NCBI GenBank assembly: GCA_016873455.1
Contig: VGXE01000002.1
Location: forward strand, 62,001-126,000
DNA length: 64,000 nucleotides
Direction of reading: 5' to 3'
DNA from: Nitrospira sp.
Lineage (GTDB): Bacteria > Nitrospirota > Nitrospiria > Nitrospirales > Nitrospiraceae
This document shows positions 27,429 to 35,866 of this stretch, one piece after another; positions within the stretch are counted from its first letter, which is position 1, and every line of letters begins with the position of its first letter. The position numbers and the translations under genes were made by a program. The notes under the pieces are model-generated. The model worked only from the letters and a program-made list of their open reading frames with translations. It was not told where the DNA came from and searched no databases.

Positions 27429-27962
27429 CACCAACCTTCGGTTGAGCCGGCGCCTCTTTAGCGTTGTATGGATTGTCGGCGCCGGATAAATACCTCCAGT
27501 GGTTTTTCGTGATCCTCGCTAGCGCGTGCCGTGCGTTCCTCTTCCATGGACACGCACGGATAAAACCCTCAAGTGGCTCCCGTTTTGATTCCCCACTTCG
27601 GTTGGGCTGCCCGCTATTCAGGCGAAGCCTCTCTTGTTTGATGGCACTAGGTAAATGTTTTCAGCGATGTCCTTTTCTCTCCGCTCACTCGATCCGCGGC
27701 CCTTATCGATGTATCCGATCCGATTCGCCTTTATCTGATTGTACCCAATCATTTTAGATACAGTCCGCCATCAAAGCACGTGCAGTCTTGATGTGCGGTC
27801 ACGCCTAGACATTGAAATGAAACCGGTTTCCTGACGGCTTCTTCGGTAATACCCCAACATCATCAGGTCACGGAGATCATGAGCATGCTCTTTGCTCCAA
27901 GGCCGGGCTCATGCCGAAATGATGGTTCGTCATCTGTTCACTCTGAGTAGGGAGGTGTTTGC
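27429..27962. other. Gene-free stretch after tRNA-Glu
   Basis: 534 bp without a supportable gene and less GC-rich than its surroundings. It contains a palindrome CCGGCGCC (27447-27454) / GGCGCCGG (27478-27485), 19 bp after the tRNA, possibly its transcript end. No copy of the tRNA 3' end, no integrase and no direct repeats were found. Confidence 0.6.
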
Positions 27963-28571
27963 GTGAGAAGAAATAGGCGAGGCGTTCAGCTGCTCAACGG
28001 ACATGGCCTTTCCGCTATGGTTTCTTCTTCACGTCATCCACTTGTCGGCATGCACCATCAGCAGTCTGACCGGTCCGGGGAAAGGATCGTCGGACGACTC
28101 ACGCAGCTCATGTCCGAAATCCAGCGGATGATCGATAGCCTCAATCAAGGCCTGACGCAGGACTTCGATTTGACCGCCGAACTCAACGCACTCCGAGCGG
28201 CGTACGAGCGGGTCGGAAATCTGCGCAGGACCGTGTCCCTTCACCCGGCGGCCATTGAGGTGCTGACTCAGCAGGAAGCGAAGGAAATTCTGCACATTGT
28301 GCGGGAGGTGCTGGGTACCCGTATCCGTGAGGCCCAGGTGATCCATGCCACGGTGTCGATTCGCAAGCGCGGTTCCCGAATCTGTTTGCGCATCTGTGAC
28401 GATGGAATCAGACGCGTGCCAGTAGACGGTCGGATTCAGAGTGAGAGGGTGGCCGTAATCACATCTCGAGCGCGGAAGCTCGGAGGCATCGTGCGCACGC
28501 ACGTTGAAGAAAGCCGGGGTGCGCAGCTTCAGGTCGAGTTCTCGCTGGAGCCGATTCTTGTTTCCGTGTGA
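27963..28571 (+). CDS. Orphan histidine-kinase-like protein with degenerate ATPase domain
   Basis: 202 residues, no membrane segment. Region 85-200 follows the HATPase_c pattern of NarX/LiaS-type kinases: EAKEILHIVREVLGTRIREAQ where EALTNxxxHA is expected, then LRICDDGIRR (D-box DxG), then a final strand. The N-box Asn and His are missing and no phosphoacceptor His is evident, so ATP binding is doubtful. The start is GTG with GGGAGG nine bases before it. Possibly an anti-sigma-like or decoy domain. Confidence 0.6.
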   Translation: MRRNRRGVQLLNGHGLSAMVSSSRHPLVGMHHQQSDRSGERIVGRLTQLMSEIQRMIDSLNQGLTQDFDLTAELNALRAAYERVGNLRRTVSLHPAAIEVLTQQEAKEILHIVREVLGTRIREAQVIHATVSIRKRGSRICLRICDDGIRRVPVDGRIQSERVAVITSRARKLGGIVRTHVEESRGAQLQVEFSLEPILVSV

Positions 28572-28641
28572 CGCAAACAGTCGCCATGCTGGACGCGTGG
28601 ATGAGCAGGAGGCGGTGACGATCTCTCTCGCGCTTCATTCA

Positions 28642-28671
28642 TTGACGCCCCTGGCGTCGGTTGTGTATAAG
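28642..28671 (+). promoter_or_regulatory. Promoter for the deoxyhypusine-synthase-like gene
   Basis: TTGACG (28642-28647), 18-bp spacer, TATAAG (28666-28671), 47 bp before the ATG at 28718. Confidence 0.6.
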
Positions 28672-28717
28672 GAATCGGTATTTTCGTATCACGTCAACTT
28701 TGTGGGAATGGAGTGCT

Positions 28718-29830
28718 ATGTCCGCACGCGAATTTCATGACGGCGCGCAAGACGGATTAGTGGCCGTCGAGCCGCTGGATCCGTCGAAAATTTCTTCCTT
28801 CGACGATCTGCTTACGGCGATGAGCAAGACCGCATTCGGCGGCCGCAAGCTGGGCGAAGCCTTTGAAGTGCTGTGGGCGATGATCCAAGATCCCGACTGC
28901 AAGGTCGTCATGACGTTGTCCGGAGCCATGACCATCGCCAAGATGGGCAAGATCGTCAGCATGATGATCGATCACGGCATGGTGCAATGCATCGTGTCCA
29001 CGGGGGCGCTGATCGCCCACGGCCTCAGTGAATCCGTCGGCAAGACGCATTACCAGCATCATCCATCGATGAGCGACGAAGAACTGTTTCGCAAGGGGTA
29101 CAATCGCGTCTACGACACCCTGGAGATGGAAGCGAATCTGAATTATGTCGAGCACGTGGTGTCGCAGACGTTGAAGCGGATCGATCACGACCGGCCGCTC
29201 TCCTCGGAAATCATGACACGCGAGCTGGGAAAGACGCTGGCCGAGGAGTACGGCGGCGAGGGCATTCTGAAGAGCGCCTATCTGAAAAAAGTGCCGGTGT
29301 TCATTCCCGCCTTTACCGACTCCGAAGTCGGCCTCGATGTCGGGACCTGGGCGATGGCGCGGGAAATCGATCGAGCCCGCTCTCACGCCGGTGGAAAAGG
29401 CGATTTGGCGGTCCTGACGGCAATTCACCAGTCCAGTCCGTCGTTCAATCCCTATCTCGATCTCAACAGTTATGCCGATCACGTGCTCTCGGCGAAGCGG
29501 CTGGGGATTTTTACCATCGGCGGGGGCGTACCCAGGAACTGGGCGCAGCAAGTCGGCCCCTACATCGAGATCGGCAATCTACGCTTGGGACTGAGCGTGA
29601 AGCCGCCTCGCTTTCACTATGGAGTCCGGATATGCCCCGAACCGGACTATTGGGGTGGGCTGAGCGGGTGTACGTATCAAGAAGGGCTGTCGTGGGGCAA
29701 ATTCGTGACCCCGAAGGACGGAGGACGGTTTGCCGAAGTGCTGAGTGATGCGACGGTCGTGTGGCCGCTGCTGATGATGGGATTGATGGAGCGACAGCGG
29801 AAGAAGGCCGATGGGGCCGGCCATCCATGA
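28718..29830 (+). CDS. Deoxyhypusine-synthase-like protein (polyamine-related)
   Basis: 370 residues with the DHS fold: NAD-site segments MTLSGAMTIAKMG and VSTGALIAHG, and the C-terminal EGLSWGKF equal to EAVSWGKI of eukaryotic DHS. At the position of the catalytic Lys (GGGVxKH in human DHS) it reads GGGVPRNW, with Arg at residue 273. Bacteria lack eIF5A, and some relatives make homospermidine. Arginine decarboxylase and agmatinase genes about 3-4 kb downstream support a polyamine role. The stop overlaps the next start (ATGA). Confidence 0.85.
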   Translation: MSAREFHDGAQDGLVAVEPLDPSKISSFDDLLTAMSKTAFGGRKLGEAFEVLWAMIQDPDCKVVMTLSGAMTIAKMGKIVSMMIDHGMVQCIVSTGALIAHGLSESVGKTHYQHHPSMSDEELFRKGYNRVYDTLEMEANLNYVEHVVSQTLKRIDHDRPLSSEIMTRELGKTLAEEYGGEGILKSAYLKKVPVFIPAFTDSEVGLDVGTWAMAREIDRARSHAGGKGDLAVLTAIHQSSPSFNPYLDLNSYADHVLSAKRLGIFTIGGGVPRNWAQQVGPYIEIGNLRLGLSVKPPRFHYGVRICPEPDYWGGLSGCTYQEGLSWGKFVTPKDGGRFAEVLSDATVVWPLLMMGLMERQRKKADGAGHP

Positions 29831-30465
29831 CGATGACGGGCCTGCGGGTCGCGTTACCGGTGGTTCTCTGTGGCCTCCTCTGGCCCCTGTCCCTCTGGGC
29901 TGCGAATACGACGGAGGCCGATGAGCGGGTCAGAGGCCAGGCGAGTGCGCCGCTCACCCTGATCGAATACTCCGATTTTACGTGCGGCTACTGCCTGAAA
30001 TTTTTCAAGGACACCTGGCCGCGCATTCACGCCCGCTATGTCGAGACCGGCAAGGTCCGGTTTCTCTACCGGGATTATCCCCGTGCCGATCAGGGGCCCG
30101 GGATTGATGCCGCGATGGCCGCGCGTTGCGCCGGCGAACAAGGCAAGTACTGGGCGATGCATGATCGGTTGTTTGCGGAAGGCGGGCGGCTACACAGCGC
30201 GGTCTATGTCGAGCACGCGGCCGCGATCGGGTTGAACCGCCCTGCGTTCGATCGCTGTGTCAAAGAGGGACGGTACGCGAAGTCGATCTTCGAGGATCGG
30301 CAAGAGGCCAACCGTTGGGGGTTTCGTGGCACGCCGGGCTTCATCCTGGTGCGGACGAACAACGAGCCGACCGAAAAGGAGCCGGCGGTGGCGATTCCGG
30401 GGGCGTTTCCGTTCGAGATGTTTGCCGAGGAGATCGACCGGCTGCTGGCCAGCTCGCCGCAGTGA
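29827..30465 (+). CDS. DsbA-like periplasmic thiol oxidoreductase
   Basis: 212 residues with a signal peptide (ALPVVLCGLLWPLSLWAA) and a DsbA-type thioredoxin fold. Active site CGYC in DFTCGYCLKFF, inserted helical domain, cis-Pro motif GTPGFIL. Likely acts on disulfides in the periplasm (DsbA/DsbG/BdbD group). Translationally coupled to the deoxyhypusine-synthase-like gene by a 4-bp overlap, an odd pairing of a cytosolic and a periplasmic protein. Confidence 0.85.
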   Translation: MTMTGLRVALPVVLCGLLWPLSLWAANTTEADERVRGQASAPLTLIEYSDFTCGYCLKFFKDTWPRIHARYVETGKVRFLYRDYPRADQGPGIDAAMAARCAGEQGKYWAMHDRLFAEGGRLHSAVYVEHAAAIGLNRPAFDRCVKEGRYAKSIFEDRQEANRWGFRGTPGFILVRTNNEPTEKEPAVAIPGAFPFEMFAEEIDRLLASSPQ

Positions 30466-30556
30466 CACACGAGGGGGGTTCTTCTGAGTCGGTCGGATCG
30501 GTTCGGATAGGGTGTTGGGAATATTCATTCGGTTCGTAGGAAGGTAGGACTGTCTC

Positions 30557-30826
30557 ATGGCGTCACAGTCATTTTGGCCCGTCTCTCATCGGGATGACGA
30601 TTTTTGGGTGTGCATGTCGTGCTTGGGAGAGGTCTTTTATCGAAAAGTTCCCATGCCTGATTGCCCCTCCTGTCACGGGGTCTCGACGTACGAAGGATTT
30701 ACCCTCGAAGCCGTCCGTGATTGGGGCACTGAAGACCTGATTGCCAGGGCTGTGGCAGCGCAAGAAGCGGCCGCCGCGGCTCAACCTGTCGCCGAATCCG
30801 CTGCGCCGGTCGAAGCGGCGGATTAA
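30557..30826 (+). CDS. Small zinc-ribbon protein
   Basis: 89 residues. CMSC (19-22) and CPSC (36-39) form a rubredoxin-like zinc knuckle pair; the tail is rich in Ala, Glu and Pro (AQEAAAAAQPVAESAAPVEAAD) and probably disordered. Family unknown to me. Sits between the DsbA-like gene and the aldehyde dehydrogenase, same strand. Confidence 0.65.
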   Translation: MASQSFWPVSHRDDDFWVCMSCLGEVFYRKVPMPDCPSCHGVSTYEGFTLEAVRDWGTEDLIARAVAAQEAAAAAQPVAESAAPVEAAD

Positions 30827-30852
30827 TCATTCCCGACCCCGCGAGCGTCCCC

Positions 30853-32295
30853 GTGCAGGAACCGCGTCTCTTTCTCGTTCATGGCCAATGGAAGCACGGC
30901 GAGCGAACCGCTCGCGTCGTCAACCCATTCACTGGGCAAACGATCGCTGAAGTTGCTCAGGCGACAGAGGCCGATGTCGAACAGGCCGTTGCATCCGCAG
31001 TTGATGGGGCGGCGGCGATGGGCAAGCTCCCGTCGCATGCCCGCTACAACATACTTCAACAGATTGCTGCGCTCCTGTATCGGCGGCGCGAGGAGCTCGC
31101 CTCGCTGATCGTCGCCGAGGCGGGCAAGCCGATCGCCGATGCGAAGCGGGAAGTGAGCCGGGCGGTGCAAACCTTTACCGTCGCGGCCGAGGAGTCCAGG
31201 CGAATTCCCGGTGACGTGATCCCGCTCGATTGGACGCCCGGCACCGATTCGCATCTGGGCATCATGCGGCGCGTCCCGATCGGCCCTATTCTCGGCATTA
31301 CCCCGTTCAATTTCCCGTTGAATCTGGTGGCCCATAAAGTCGCGCCGGCGCTCGCCGCCGGCAATTCGATCCTCATCAAGCCGGCTCCGCAGACGCCGCT
31401 GACGGCCCTGTTGCTGGGCGAGATCGCCTTGGAAGCGGGAGTGCCTCCGGGTGGGCTCAACGTGGTGCCGTGTGACAACGGACTCGCGGAACGCATGGTG
31501 ATGGACCCGCGGTTCAAACTGCTCAGTTTCACCGGCAGCGCGGCGGTCGGCTGGATGCTAAAAGCCAAATGCGGAAAAAAGAAAATCACGCTCGAACTTG
31601 GGGGCAACGCAGGAGTGGTGATCGAGCCCGATGCCGATCTCGATCTGGCGGCGCAACGGTGCGCGGCCGGAGGATTCGGCTATGCCGGCCAGACCTGCAT
31701 CTCCGTGCAACGGGTGTTCGTCCATCAGTCGGTGGTGGAGGTGTTCACCACGAAGCTGTTGATGCACGTCGCGCGATTGAAGGCCGGCGATCCGACCGAC
31801 GAGACGACCACCATCGGCCCCGTGATCGATCAGGCGGCCGCTCACCGGATCGAGAACTGGATCGGTGATGCCGTGGCTCAAGGCGCGCGGGTGCTGTTGG
31901 GCGGCAGACGGATGGGATCGGTCGTCGAGGCGACCGTGCTGGCGGACGTGACCCCGGAGATGAAGGTGTCGTGTGAGGAGGTCTTCGGCCCCGTGGTCAC
32001 GGTGACGCCGTATCGTCAGCTCAGTGACGCGATCGCGTTGCTGAATCAATCGGAGTATGGGCTGCAAGCCGGCCTCTTCACGCAGGACGTGAACAAGATC
32101 TTCTACGCCTTTCGCCATGTGGAAGTCGGCGCGGTGCTGGCGAATGAGATTCCCACATTCCGCGCCGACCATATGCCCTATGGAGGGGTGAAAGATTCCG
32201 GTCTGGGACGCGAAGGGATCAGCGCCGCGATCGAAGACATGACGGAGCCCAGGCTGTTGGTGTTGAACGTGAAAGCCCCGTCCGGCTCGGCATAA
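30853..32295 (+). CDS. NAD(P)-dependent aldehyde dehydrogenase
   Basis: 480 residues. Catalytic Cys about 282 in GQTCISVQR, Glu about 250 in ELGGNAG, and Asn in PFNFPLN. It oxidises an aldehyde to the acid. Resemblance is to the lactaldehyde/succinate-semialdehyde/non-phosphorylating glyceraldehyde-3-phosphate group. In this neighbourhood an aminoaldehyde from polyamine breakdown is a possible substrate, but that is inference. Start GTG at 30853. Confidence 0.9.
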   Translation: MQEPRLFLVHGQWKHGERTARVVNPFTGQTIAEVAQATEADVEQAVASAVDGAAAMGKLPSHARYNILQQIAALLYRRREELASLIVAEAGKPIADAKREVSRAVQTFTVAAEESRRIPGDVIPLDWTPGTDSHLGIMRRVPIGPILGITPFNFPLNLVAHKVAPALAAGNSILIKPAPQTPLTALLLGEIALEAGVPPGGLNVVPCDNGLAERMVMDPRFKLLSFTGSAAVGWMLKAKCGKKKITLELGGNAGVVIEPDADLDLAAQRCAAGGFGYAGQTCISVQRVFVHQSVVEVFTTKLLMHVARLKAGDPTDETTTIGPVIDQAAAHRIENWIGDAVAQGARVLLGGRRMGSVVEATVLADVTPEMKVSCEEVFGPVVTVTPYRQLSDAIALLNQSEYGLQAGLFTQDVNKIFYAFRHVEVGAVLANEIPTFRADHMPYGGVKDSGLGREGISAAIEDMTEPRLLVLNVKAPSGSA

Positions 32296-32469
32296 AAAAA
32301 ATCATCGGTGGATATTGCGAAGCGGATTCAATCTTGATACAACAAGCGCCCGATACGGGCAGTTGATCCGGTCTATTTCGTTTGTCTGGTCTATCTCGTC
32401 CTAGGACATAACCAAACAAACCAGAACAACTTCATAAAACCATTCAACCAGGTCAACCAGAGGAAAGGG

Positions 32470-33015
32470 ATGACGATGGTACCAACGCGGATGTTTTTGA
32501 CGAGAGGGGTGGGAGTCCACAAGGAAAAACTGGCGTCCTTCGAGGAGGCGTTACGCAGCGCCGGGGTGGCATACTGCAACCTCGTCAGCGTGTCTTCCAT
32601 TTTGCCGCCGAATTGCCAAATCGTCCCGCGGAAGCGCGGGGAGAAACTCTTGAGCCCGGGTGAAATCACGTTTTGTGTCATGGCCCGGTCCGAAACGAAT
32701 GAGCGCAACCGGCTGGTGTCCGCGTCCGTCGGGTTGGCGAAACCCACGGATCGCCAGGGCTACGGGTATTTGTCTGAGCACCATGCGCACGGGGAGACCG
32801 ACGAGGAAACCGGAGAATACACGGAAGATCTCGCGGCCCAGATGCTGGCGACGACGTTGGGCGTCGAGTTTGACCCGAATGTCGCCTGGAAAGAGCGCGA
32901 GCAGGTGTTTAAGATGGGCGGCAAAATCGTGAAGACCTTGAACATCACGCAGTCGGCTGTCGGCAAGCCGGGCAAATGGACCACGGTCATCGCCCTGGCG
33001 GTCTTCATTCCTTGA
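32470..33015 (+). CDS. Pyruvoyl-dependent arginine decarboxylase
   Basis: 181 residues, PvlArgDC family. The proenzyme self-cleaves in VSVS-S-ILPP, turning Ser43 into the pyruvoyl group. Other conserved parts are [23 protein letters not shown] and the C-terminal [18 protein letters not shown]. It makes agmatine from arginine, first step of the route continued by the agmatinase gene 86 bp downstream. GAGGAAAGGG precedes the ATG. The 175-bp gap upstream carries seven-base-periodic sequence (GGTCTAT, TCTGGTC types). Confidence 0.93.
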   Translation: MTMVPTRMFLTRGVGVHKEKLASFEEALRSAGVAYCNLVSVSSILPPNCQIVPRKRGEKLLSPGEITFCVMARSETNERNRLVSASVGLAKPTDRQGYGYLSEHHAHGETDEETGEYTEDLAAQMLATTLGVEFDPNVAWKEREQVFKMGGKIVKTLNITQSAVGKPGKWTTVIALAVFIP

Positions 33016-33101
33016 GCACATGCCCGTACACATTTCCGCCGTTGATCGCGCGATGCCCGCGTTGAGAGGGCTGAGCGGGCGGCGCACGTGATGGATGTCT
33101 C

Positions 33102-34034
33102 ATGACGCTTCCCGCCGGCTGGGAAGGACCGGAGCAGAACTTCCTCGGACTCGATGAGCCCTGGTGCCATCCGGATCGGGCCGGCGTCTATGTGTTGCCG
33201 GCCCCCTACGAACATACCTCCAGCTACATCCTCGGGTCGGATCGCGGTCCGTCCGCCATTCTCGAAGCCTCCTGCCAAGTGGAGTTCTACGACGAGCAGC
33301 TGCGATGCGAACCCTATCGCGAATGGGGCGGCATCGCGACGGCCTCGGCGTTGGATCTCGGTGGCAAGGTCGATCGCGACGCCGTCGAGGCCATCGAGCG
33401 ATTTGTCGCGCCGCATGTCGGGACCGGCCGCTTGCTCGTCACGCTGACCGGGGAGCATACCGGCGCGCTGGGCGCGATCCGCGCCCATGCCAAGCGGTAT
33501 CCATCCATGTGTGTCGTGCAGATCGATGCGCACGGCGATTTGCGCGAGGCCTACCAAGGCAACCCGTTCAGCCATGCCAGCGTGATGGCGCGGGTGGTGG
33601 AGGACGGACTCCCCCTGGTGCAGGTCGGCATCCGGTCCATCAGCACCGAGGAAATCACGCGGATCGAACAGTCGGAGCGGATCGCCACATTTTTCGCGGC
33701 GAATATCCTGGATCCGTCCGGTCCGTATGGAGGACAGGCGGCGCGATGGATTCCCGACGTGGTGGCCGCGTGCCGGGGGCCGGTCTATCTGACGTTCGAC
33801 TGTGATGGGCTGGATGCGTCGATCGTGCCGGCATTGGGCACGCCGGAGCCGGGCGGGCTGGGCTGGTATGACACCCTCAATTTGGTGGCCGCGCTGGCCA
33901 ACGGACCCGGCATCGTCGGGATGGATGTGAGCGAAATCGCCCCCATCGACGGATTCGCCGCGCCGCAATTTTCCATCGCCCGCCTGATCTACCGCATGCT
34001 CGGCCGTGTGAGGGCCGGCCGCCGCGTATACTGA
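33102..34034 (+). CDS. speB: Agmatinase/ureohydrolase
   Basis: 310 residues of the arginase fold. Mn ligands are seen in GEHTGA (in place of GGDHS), DAHGDLR and DCDGLDAS. Converts agmatine to putrescine and urea. The GGDH to GEH change shifts one second-shell residue but keeps the His ligand. Position directly after the arginine decarboxylase supports agmatine over arginine or guanidinobutyrate. Confidence 0.9.
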   Translation: MTLPAGWEGPEQNFLGLDEPWCHPDRAGVYVLPAPYEHTSSYILGSDRGPSAILEASCQVEFYDEQLRCEPYREWGGIATASALDLGGKVDRDAVEAIERFVAPHVGTGRLLVTLTGEHTGALGAIRAHAKRYPSMCVVQIDAHGDLREAYQGNPFSHASVMARVVEDGLPLVQVGIRSISTEEITRIEQSERIATFFAANILDPSGPYGGQAARWIPDVVAACRGPVYLTFDCDGLDASIVPALGTPEPGGLGWYDTLNLVAALANGPGIVGMDVSEIAPIDGFAAPQFSIARLIYRMLGRVRAGRRVY

Positions 34035-34040
34035 CGTTCA

Positions 34041-34072
34041 ACGTCAATCGTCATCCGTCAATCGTCTCCTCT
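34041..34072. repeat. Short seven-base tandem array
   Basis: CGTCAAT CGTCATC CGTCAAT CGTCTCC units in the 50-bp gap before the pseudouridine synthase gene; same periodic class as the intergenic inverted repeats elsewhere in the window. Confidence 0.6.
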
Positions 34073-34085
34073 TCTCGTGGCTGCC

Positions 34086-34790
34086 ATGATCCGCATCAAC
34101 AAGTTTTTCACGGAACAAGGGATGTGCTCCCGGCGCGAGGCGGATCGCCTGGTCGAATCCGGGGCCGTCACGGTCAACGGTCAGGTCGCGAAGTTGGGCG
34201 ATCGCGTGGGTCCGGCGGACGTCATTGCCAGGGACGGGCAGGTGATTCCCTGGGGCAAGCCCTCCATCTATATCAAATATCACAAGCCGGTCGGTGTCAC
34301 GACGACCAGTGAAGCCCATGTTGAACGCAACATCATTGCGGAGATCGGCCACCCGGAGCGAATTTTTCCGATCGGGCGGCTGGATAAAGATTCCTCCGGC
34401 CTGATGCTCCTCACCAACGACGGCAACATCGTGAATGAGATTTTGCGCACCGAATTCGGGCATGAGCGCGAATATATCGTCGAGGTCGACCGGCCGTTCG
34501 ACCAAGCGTTTCTCGATCGGATGTCCCAGGGTGTGCTCGTGCTTGGAAGTCAGACCAAACCCTGTCGGATGAGCCGGGCCGGGCGCAACCGGTTTGGTAT
34601 CGTCTTGACCGAGGGCCGCAACCGGCAAATTAGGCGGATGTGCCAGGCCTTGGGGTATCGGGTGACGAGTCTGCACCGAGTCCGAATCATGCACATCACG
34701 GTGCAGGGGCTGGGGGTCGGACAATGGAAGGAACTGGCCAAGCAGGAGCGGGAACAATTGTTGGAGGCGGTCGGCCGCGCCGGAGCGTGA
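34086..34790 (+). CDS. rluF: 23S rRNA pseudouridine synthase (RluF/RsuA family)
   Basis: 234 residues. N-terminal S4 domain (RINKFFTEQGMCSRREADRLVESGAVTVNG), then the RsuA catalytic domain with GRLDKDSSGLMLLTNDG, whose Asp is the nucleophile, and the conserved GRNRQIRRMCQALGY. RluF modifies U2604 of 23S rRNA. RsuA or RluB are alternatives; the sequence looks most like RluF. Confidence 0.87.
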   Translation: MIRINKFFTEQGMCSRREADRLVESGAVTVNGQVAKLGDRVGPADVIARDGQVIPWGKPSIYIKYHKPVGVTTTSEAHVERNIIAEIGHPERIFPIGRLDKDSSGLMLLTNDGNIVNEILRTEFGHEREYIVEVDRPFDQAFLDRMSQGVLVLGSQTKPCRMSRAGRNRFGIVLTEGRNRQIRRMCQALGYRVTSLHRVRIMHITVQGLGVGQWKELAKQEREQLLEAVGRAGA

Positions 34791-34809
34791 CCGTCATGAC
34801 GAGGGTGGG

Positions 34810-35712
34810 CTAGGTGTGCAATTCTCGCCGGGCGGCCTCAACGATGGCGAGCACGGCCGGATGTTTGAGCCGCCGCTCCACGGTAATCGCGTAGAAATAC
34901 TGTTTCGGCGTGTCCAGCCGTCCGACCACCTGCACCCGGTACTGGCGGCAGATTTCTTTTTCGATCGCGGTGGCGCCGGGGAAGATCCCGTAGCCATCCT
35001 GCCCAAACGCCTTGAGCGTCATGCTGTCATCGAATTCACCGACGACGGTGGGGGACAAGTCGTGTTGAGCCAGCCACGGGTCCAGCAGCTTTCGGAGCGT
35101 CGCATCCGCGGTCGGCAGCAGGATCGGCGCGCCCTGTAACGAGTGTGGAAACCCGCGGCGATACCGTGCCGCCAGCTTCGCCGTCGCGAACAGCGTGACG
35201 CCCGACTCGCCCAACAGATGGTTATAGATTAGAACATTGCTGTTCGGCGGGGCCGGGGTGTCGGCGATGACCAGATCCAGTTCGTGCACGACCAGATCGG
35301 TCAGCAAAAAGGGCAGCTTGTCCTCCCGGCAAATGAGGAGGGACGAGGGATCAGCCTTGAGGGCCGATTTCAGAAAGTGCGTGGCGAGCGGTTTCGACAG
35401 GACGTCCACCATGCCGACGACGAATCGGGAAGGCTGCCCATTGGTCCCGCGTCCCTTCACCACGCTCATCAGCTCTTGACCGGTGGAGAAGATATCTTCC
35501 GCGTACGTGAACACCATCTGCCCCACCTCGGTTAACGCGAGGCGGCGGCCCGTCCGCACGAACAATTGTTCCCCCAAGGTTTGTTCCAGCAGTATGATTT
35601 GCCCGCTGATGGTCGGCTGGGCGAGGCGGAGTTCTTCGCAGGCCTTGGCCACCGTGCCGTGCTTGGCCACGCACCAGAAATACAGGAGATGATGATAGTT
35701 CAGCCATTCCAT
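34810..35712 (-). CDS. nhaR: LysR-family activator, NhaR type
   Basis: 300 residues. The start MEWLNYHHLLYFWCVAKHG and the HTH AKACEELRLAQPTISGQIILLE are typical of NhaR, which senses Na+ and activates antiporter and other genes in enterobacteria. The effector domain is complete. No antiporter is adjacent; the gene is divergent from the outer-membrane/exporter operon and shares its control region. AAAGG lies eight bases before the ATG. It is the obvious candidate regulator of that operon. Confidence 0.87.
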   Translation of the reverse strand: MEWLNYHHLLYFWCVAKHGTVAKACEELRLAQPTISGQIILLEQTLGEQLFVRTGRRLALTEVGQMVFTYAEDIFSTGQELMSVVKGRGTNGQPSRFVVGMVDVLSKPLATHFLKSALKADPSSLLICREDKLPFLLTDLVVHELDLVIADTPAPPNSNVLIYNHLLGESGVTLFATAKLAARYRRGFPHSLQGAPILLPTADATLRKLLDPWLAQHDLSPTVVGEFDDSMTLKAFGQDGYGIFPGATAIEKEICRQYRVQVVGRLDTPKQYFYAITVERRLKHPAVLAIVEAARRELHT

Positions 35713-35746
35713 CGGCGGGGCCTTTCACCACGTCAGTCGGGTGGAA

Positions 35747-35776
35747 AGTATACATAGAATTAAACGATAGATCCAA
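35747..35776 (-). promoter_or_regulatory. nhaR promoter
   Basis: Minus strand TTGGAT (35776-35771), 18-bp spacer, TATACT (35752-35747). The -35 box lies inside the inverted repeat at 35767-35790, fitting LysR autoregulation. Confidence 0.6.
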
Positions 35777-35788
35777 TTGGTTTTATCT
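35760..35788 (+). promoter_or_regulatory. Promoter of the triple OMF/exporter operon
   Basis: TTAAAC (35760-35765), 17-bp spacer, TTATCT (35783-35788), about 80 bp before the first gene. It overlaps the nhaR promoter face to face. Confidence 0.5.
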
Positions 35789-35790
35789 AT
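35767..35790. promoter_or_regulatory. LysR-type operator candidate
   Basis: ATAGAT (35767-35772) and ATCTAT (35785-35790) are perfect inverted arms around a CCAATTGG palindrome. The AT-rich site spans both divergent promoters, a normal place for LysR proteins. Confidence 0.55.
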
Positions 35791-35866
35791 TTTCCAAACC
35801 GAGTGGTCCGTTGCTACTCTCCGCGCCGTCCGCCGTCGTACTACATACGAAGAGGGAGCATCCTTC

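Noticed and set aside
27464-27757. 97-codon open frame downstream of tRNA-Glu
   Set aside because: Poor codon use, no ribosome site, composition like non-coding DNA; the protein looks random.
27429-27962. Possible genomic-island attachment site at tRNA-Glu
   Set aside because: No integrase, no repeated tRNA 3' end and no foreign genes on either side.
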